Below are positions 5,220 through 7,064 of a DNA stretch of 7,064 nt, one piece after another. Below the pieces are notes generated by a model. That model searched no databases. It saw only the letters and a program-made list of their open reading frames with translations, and was not told the DNA's origin. A program made the translations under genes and the position numbers. The stretch spans positions 1 through 7,064 of the forward strand of contig CANGGC010000128.1 of NCBI GenBank assembly GCA_947453125.1. The letters run 5' to 3'. The stretch comes from Planctomycetaceae bacterium (GTDB taxonomy: Bacteria; Planctomycetota; Planctomycetia; Pirellulales; UBA1268). Positions within the stretch are counted from its first letter, which is position 1. Every line of letters begins with the position of its first letter.

Positions 5220-7064
5220 TCAATACTCGTCGCCGTCGCCGCCGGCGTCGCCCGGCAGGACGAGCGGCTTCGGCTTGTGGCGGACCGTCCGGGAGAGGTT
5301 CTCCTCGCGGAGGCGTTCCACCGCCGCCTCGAGGCTCATCGCGCCGAGATCGCCGTCGAGCCGGTCGCGGAGGCTCACCGTTCCCGCTGCTTCGTCGCGC
5401 GGCCCACAGACGACCATCATCGGGATCAGATCGAGCTGCGCGGTGCGGATCTTCGCCCCGAGCTTCTCAGGGGCCGCATCGAGCCCGACGCGCAGGCCAG
5501 AGGCTTCGAGCCGGGCCTTCACCGTCCTGGAGTAGGCCTCGCTCTTCTCGCTCACCGGGATGACCCGCGCCTGCTCGGGCGCCAGCCACAGCGGGAAAGC
5601 CCCGGCGAAGTGCTCGATGAGGACGCCGACGAACCGCTCCAGGCTCCCCAGCGGCGCCCGGTGGATCATGACCGGCTTGTGACGGGCGTTGTCGGCGCCG
5701 ATGTATTCGCAGTCGAAGCGCTCGGCGCTAGGGAGGTTGTAGTCGAGCTGGACGGTGCCGAGCTGCCACTTGCGGCCGAGGGAGTCGTGGACGACGAAGT
5801 CGATCTTCGGCCCATAGAAGGCCGCCTCGCCGAGCTCCGGCTCGCAGCCGGGGAGATTCATGCGGCGGGCGACGCGTTCGATCGCCCCCTCCGCCTCGGC
5901 CCAACGCTCGGGCGAGCCGACATACTTGTCGCTCTTCGGATCTCGGAACCCAAGCCGCACCGAGAAGTTCGAGAAGGCGAGGCTGTTGAGCACTTTCAGC
6001 GTGAAGTCGATGCAGCCCTCGACCTCCCCTTCGACCTGCTCCGGCATACAGAAGATGTGGGCGTCGTCCTGCGTGAAACCGCGGACGCGCGTCAGGCCGC
6101 CGAGCTCACCCGACTGCTCGTAGCGGTAGACGGTGCCGAACTCCGCCAGTCGCAGCGGGAGCTCCTTGTAGCTCCGCGGCCGCGCCTTGTAGATCATCGT
6201 GTGGTGCGGACAGTTCATCGGCTTGAGGAGGTACTGCTCGTCCTCCTGCATGACGATCGGCTTGAACTGGCTGTCGGCGTAGTAGGGATAGTGGCCGGAG
6301 ATCTTGTAGAGATCGATCTTGCCGATGTGGGGCGTGTAGACGGCCTGGTAACCCCGCGCCGAGAGCTCCTCGCGCACGAAAGATTCGAGCGTGCTCCGGA
6401 GGAGCGCGCCTTTGGGCATCCAGAGGATCAGCCCCGCGCCGACCAGGGGGCTCGTCGTAAACAGATCGAGCTGCTTGCCGAGGACGCGGTGGTCGCGCTT
6501 CCGCGCCTCCTCGAGCGCCAAGAGGTGCGCGTCGAGATCTTCTTGCGTAAACCAGGCGGTGCCGTAGAGCCGCTGGAGTTGGGCGTTGTTGGCGTCCCCT
6601 TTCCAGTAGGCGCCGGCGATGCTCGTCAGCTTGAAGGCGCCGATGCAGCCGGGGCTGGGGACATGGGGGCCGCGACAGAGATCGACAAACTCCCCCTGCC
6701 GGTAGAACGAGAGCGTGGGATACTCGGCGAGGCCCGTCTCGATGTGCTCTGCCTTGAGGGGCTGGTTGAGGCCAGCGATGATCGTCACCGCCTCCTGCCG
6801 CGGCACCTCGACCCGCTCGAAGGCCTCGTCGGCGGCGATGATCTTCCGCATCTCCTCCTCGATCCGGGGGAGATCGTCATCGGTGATCGGCTGGGCCGCC
6901 CGCATGTCGTAGTAGAACCCGGCCCCGACCGTCGGCCCGAAGGCGAGCTCGACCCCCGGAAACAGCCGCATCACGGCCCGGGCCATGATGTGGGCCGCCG
7001 AGTGGCGCATCACCGGCAGGGCCCGCGGATCGCCCGTGAACAGCCATTCGATCAGCGTCTCGCC
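5220..7064 (-). CDS. thrS: Threonyl-tRNA synthetase, N-terminus outside window
   Basis: The frame is open from the window edge to TGA at 5220-5222, giving 614 residues. The GTG at 7013 is an internal Val codon, because the 17 codons before it (ETLIEWLFTGDP) continue the protein. It attaches threonine to tRNA-Thr in the cytoplasm. Numbering from the edge, the editing domain has HSAAH (H21, H25) and CRGPH (C130, H134), spaced exactly as E. coli H73/H77 and C182/H186, so about 52 residues, mostly the TGS domain, are missing. The class II core has zinc ligands C285 (MNCPHH), H336 (DDAHIF) and H468 (MIHRAPLGS), and the motif 2 arginine R314 (YRYEQSG). The anticodon-binding domain begins near LWLAPEQARVIPV. 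After the usual end comes a roughly 20-residue tail rich in Pro, Gly and Asp (KPKPLVLPGDAGGDGDEY). Both active sites look intact. The stop overlaps or nearly abuts the next gene. Confidence 0.98.
   Translation of the reverse strand, partial: GETLIEWLFTGDPRALPVMRHSAAHIMARAVMRLFPGVELAFGPTVGAGFYYDMRAAQPITDDDLPRIEEEMRKIIAADEAFERVEVPRQEAVTIIAGLNQPLKAEHIETGLAEYPTLSFYRQGEFVDLCRGPHVPSPGCIGAFKLTSIAGAYWKGDANNAQLQRLYGTAWFTQEDLDAHLLALEEARKRDHRVLGKQLDLFTTSPLVGAGLILWMPKGALLRSTLESFVREELSARGYQAVYTPHIGKIDLYKISGHYPYYADSQFKPIVMQEDEQYLLKPMNCPHHTMIYKARPRSYKELPLRLAEFGTVYRYEQSGELGGLTRVRGFTQDDAHIFCMPEQVEGEVEGCIDFTLKVLNSLAFSNFSVRLGFRDPKSDKYVGSPERWAEAEGAIERVARRMNLPGCEPELGEAAFYGPKIDFVVHDSLGRKWQLGTVQLDYNLPSAERFDCEYIGADNARHKPVMIHRAPLGSLERFVGVLIEHFAGAFPLWLAPEQARVIPVSEKSEAYSRTVKARLEASGLRVGLDAAPEKLGAKIRTAQLDLIPMMVVCGPRDEAAGTVSLRDRLDGDLGAMSLEAAVERLREENLSRTVRHKPKPLVLPGDAGGDGDEY

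Noticed and set aside
4753..5535. 260-codon plus-strand frame
   Set aside because: It is antisense to the phosphoesterase-like gene and the 3' end of thrS, both of which have clear family motifs; the translation is Arg/Pro/Ser-rich.
7011..7013. GTG as start of thrS
   Set aside because: The frame stays open to the window edge and upstream codons fit the protein. Residue spacing to the E. coli enzyme shows about 50 further residues are missing.

Overview
The window looks like a GC-rich chromosome segment from a planctomycete, probably of the Pirellulales type. The evidence is a PSCyt2/PSD1 (DUF1549/DUF1553) protein followed directly by a DUF1501 protein, a pair that is hugely expanded in Planctomycetota. 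Five protein genes fill nearly all of the sequence, and the first and last run off the window edges. I saw no rRNA, tRNA, CRISPR array or insertion sequence.

Plus strand, 1-3386: a two-gene unit. The first gene (5' end outside the window) has the end of the PSCyt2 domain with one CxxCH motif, an alanine-rich helical linker and a complete PSD1 domain. The second, 5 bases downstream with its Shine-Dalgarno overlapping the first gene's stop, is a DUF1501 protein of the alkaline-phosphatase/sulfatase-like superfamily with a twin-arginine leader. Both are probably exported; their biochemical job is not established.

Minus strand, 3415-4605: a P-loop ATPase with a DUF4143-type C-terminus (AAA core, winged-helix-like middle, PD-(D/E)xK-like end), convergent with the DUF1501 gene across a 28-base gap. 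Upstream of it is the most interesting non-coding stretch (4606-4770). It holds a good sigma70-like promoter, two near-identical 13-base repeats 31 bases apart, and a likely terminator for the operon upstream. One repeat fills the -35/-10 spacer and the other overlaps the ribosome binding site.

Minus strand, 4771-7064: threonyl-tRNA synthetase (thrS; about the first 50 residues are outside the window), followed by a small stand-alone protein resembling the LigD 3'-phosphoesterase domain. The small protein keeps the metal-ligand residues but has lost two presumed phosphate-binding ones. The two are probably co-transcribed.

Nothing here is a clearly new multi-gene system. The best leads are the repeat-controlled ATPase promoter and the altered phosphoesterase-like protein linked to thrS.
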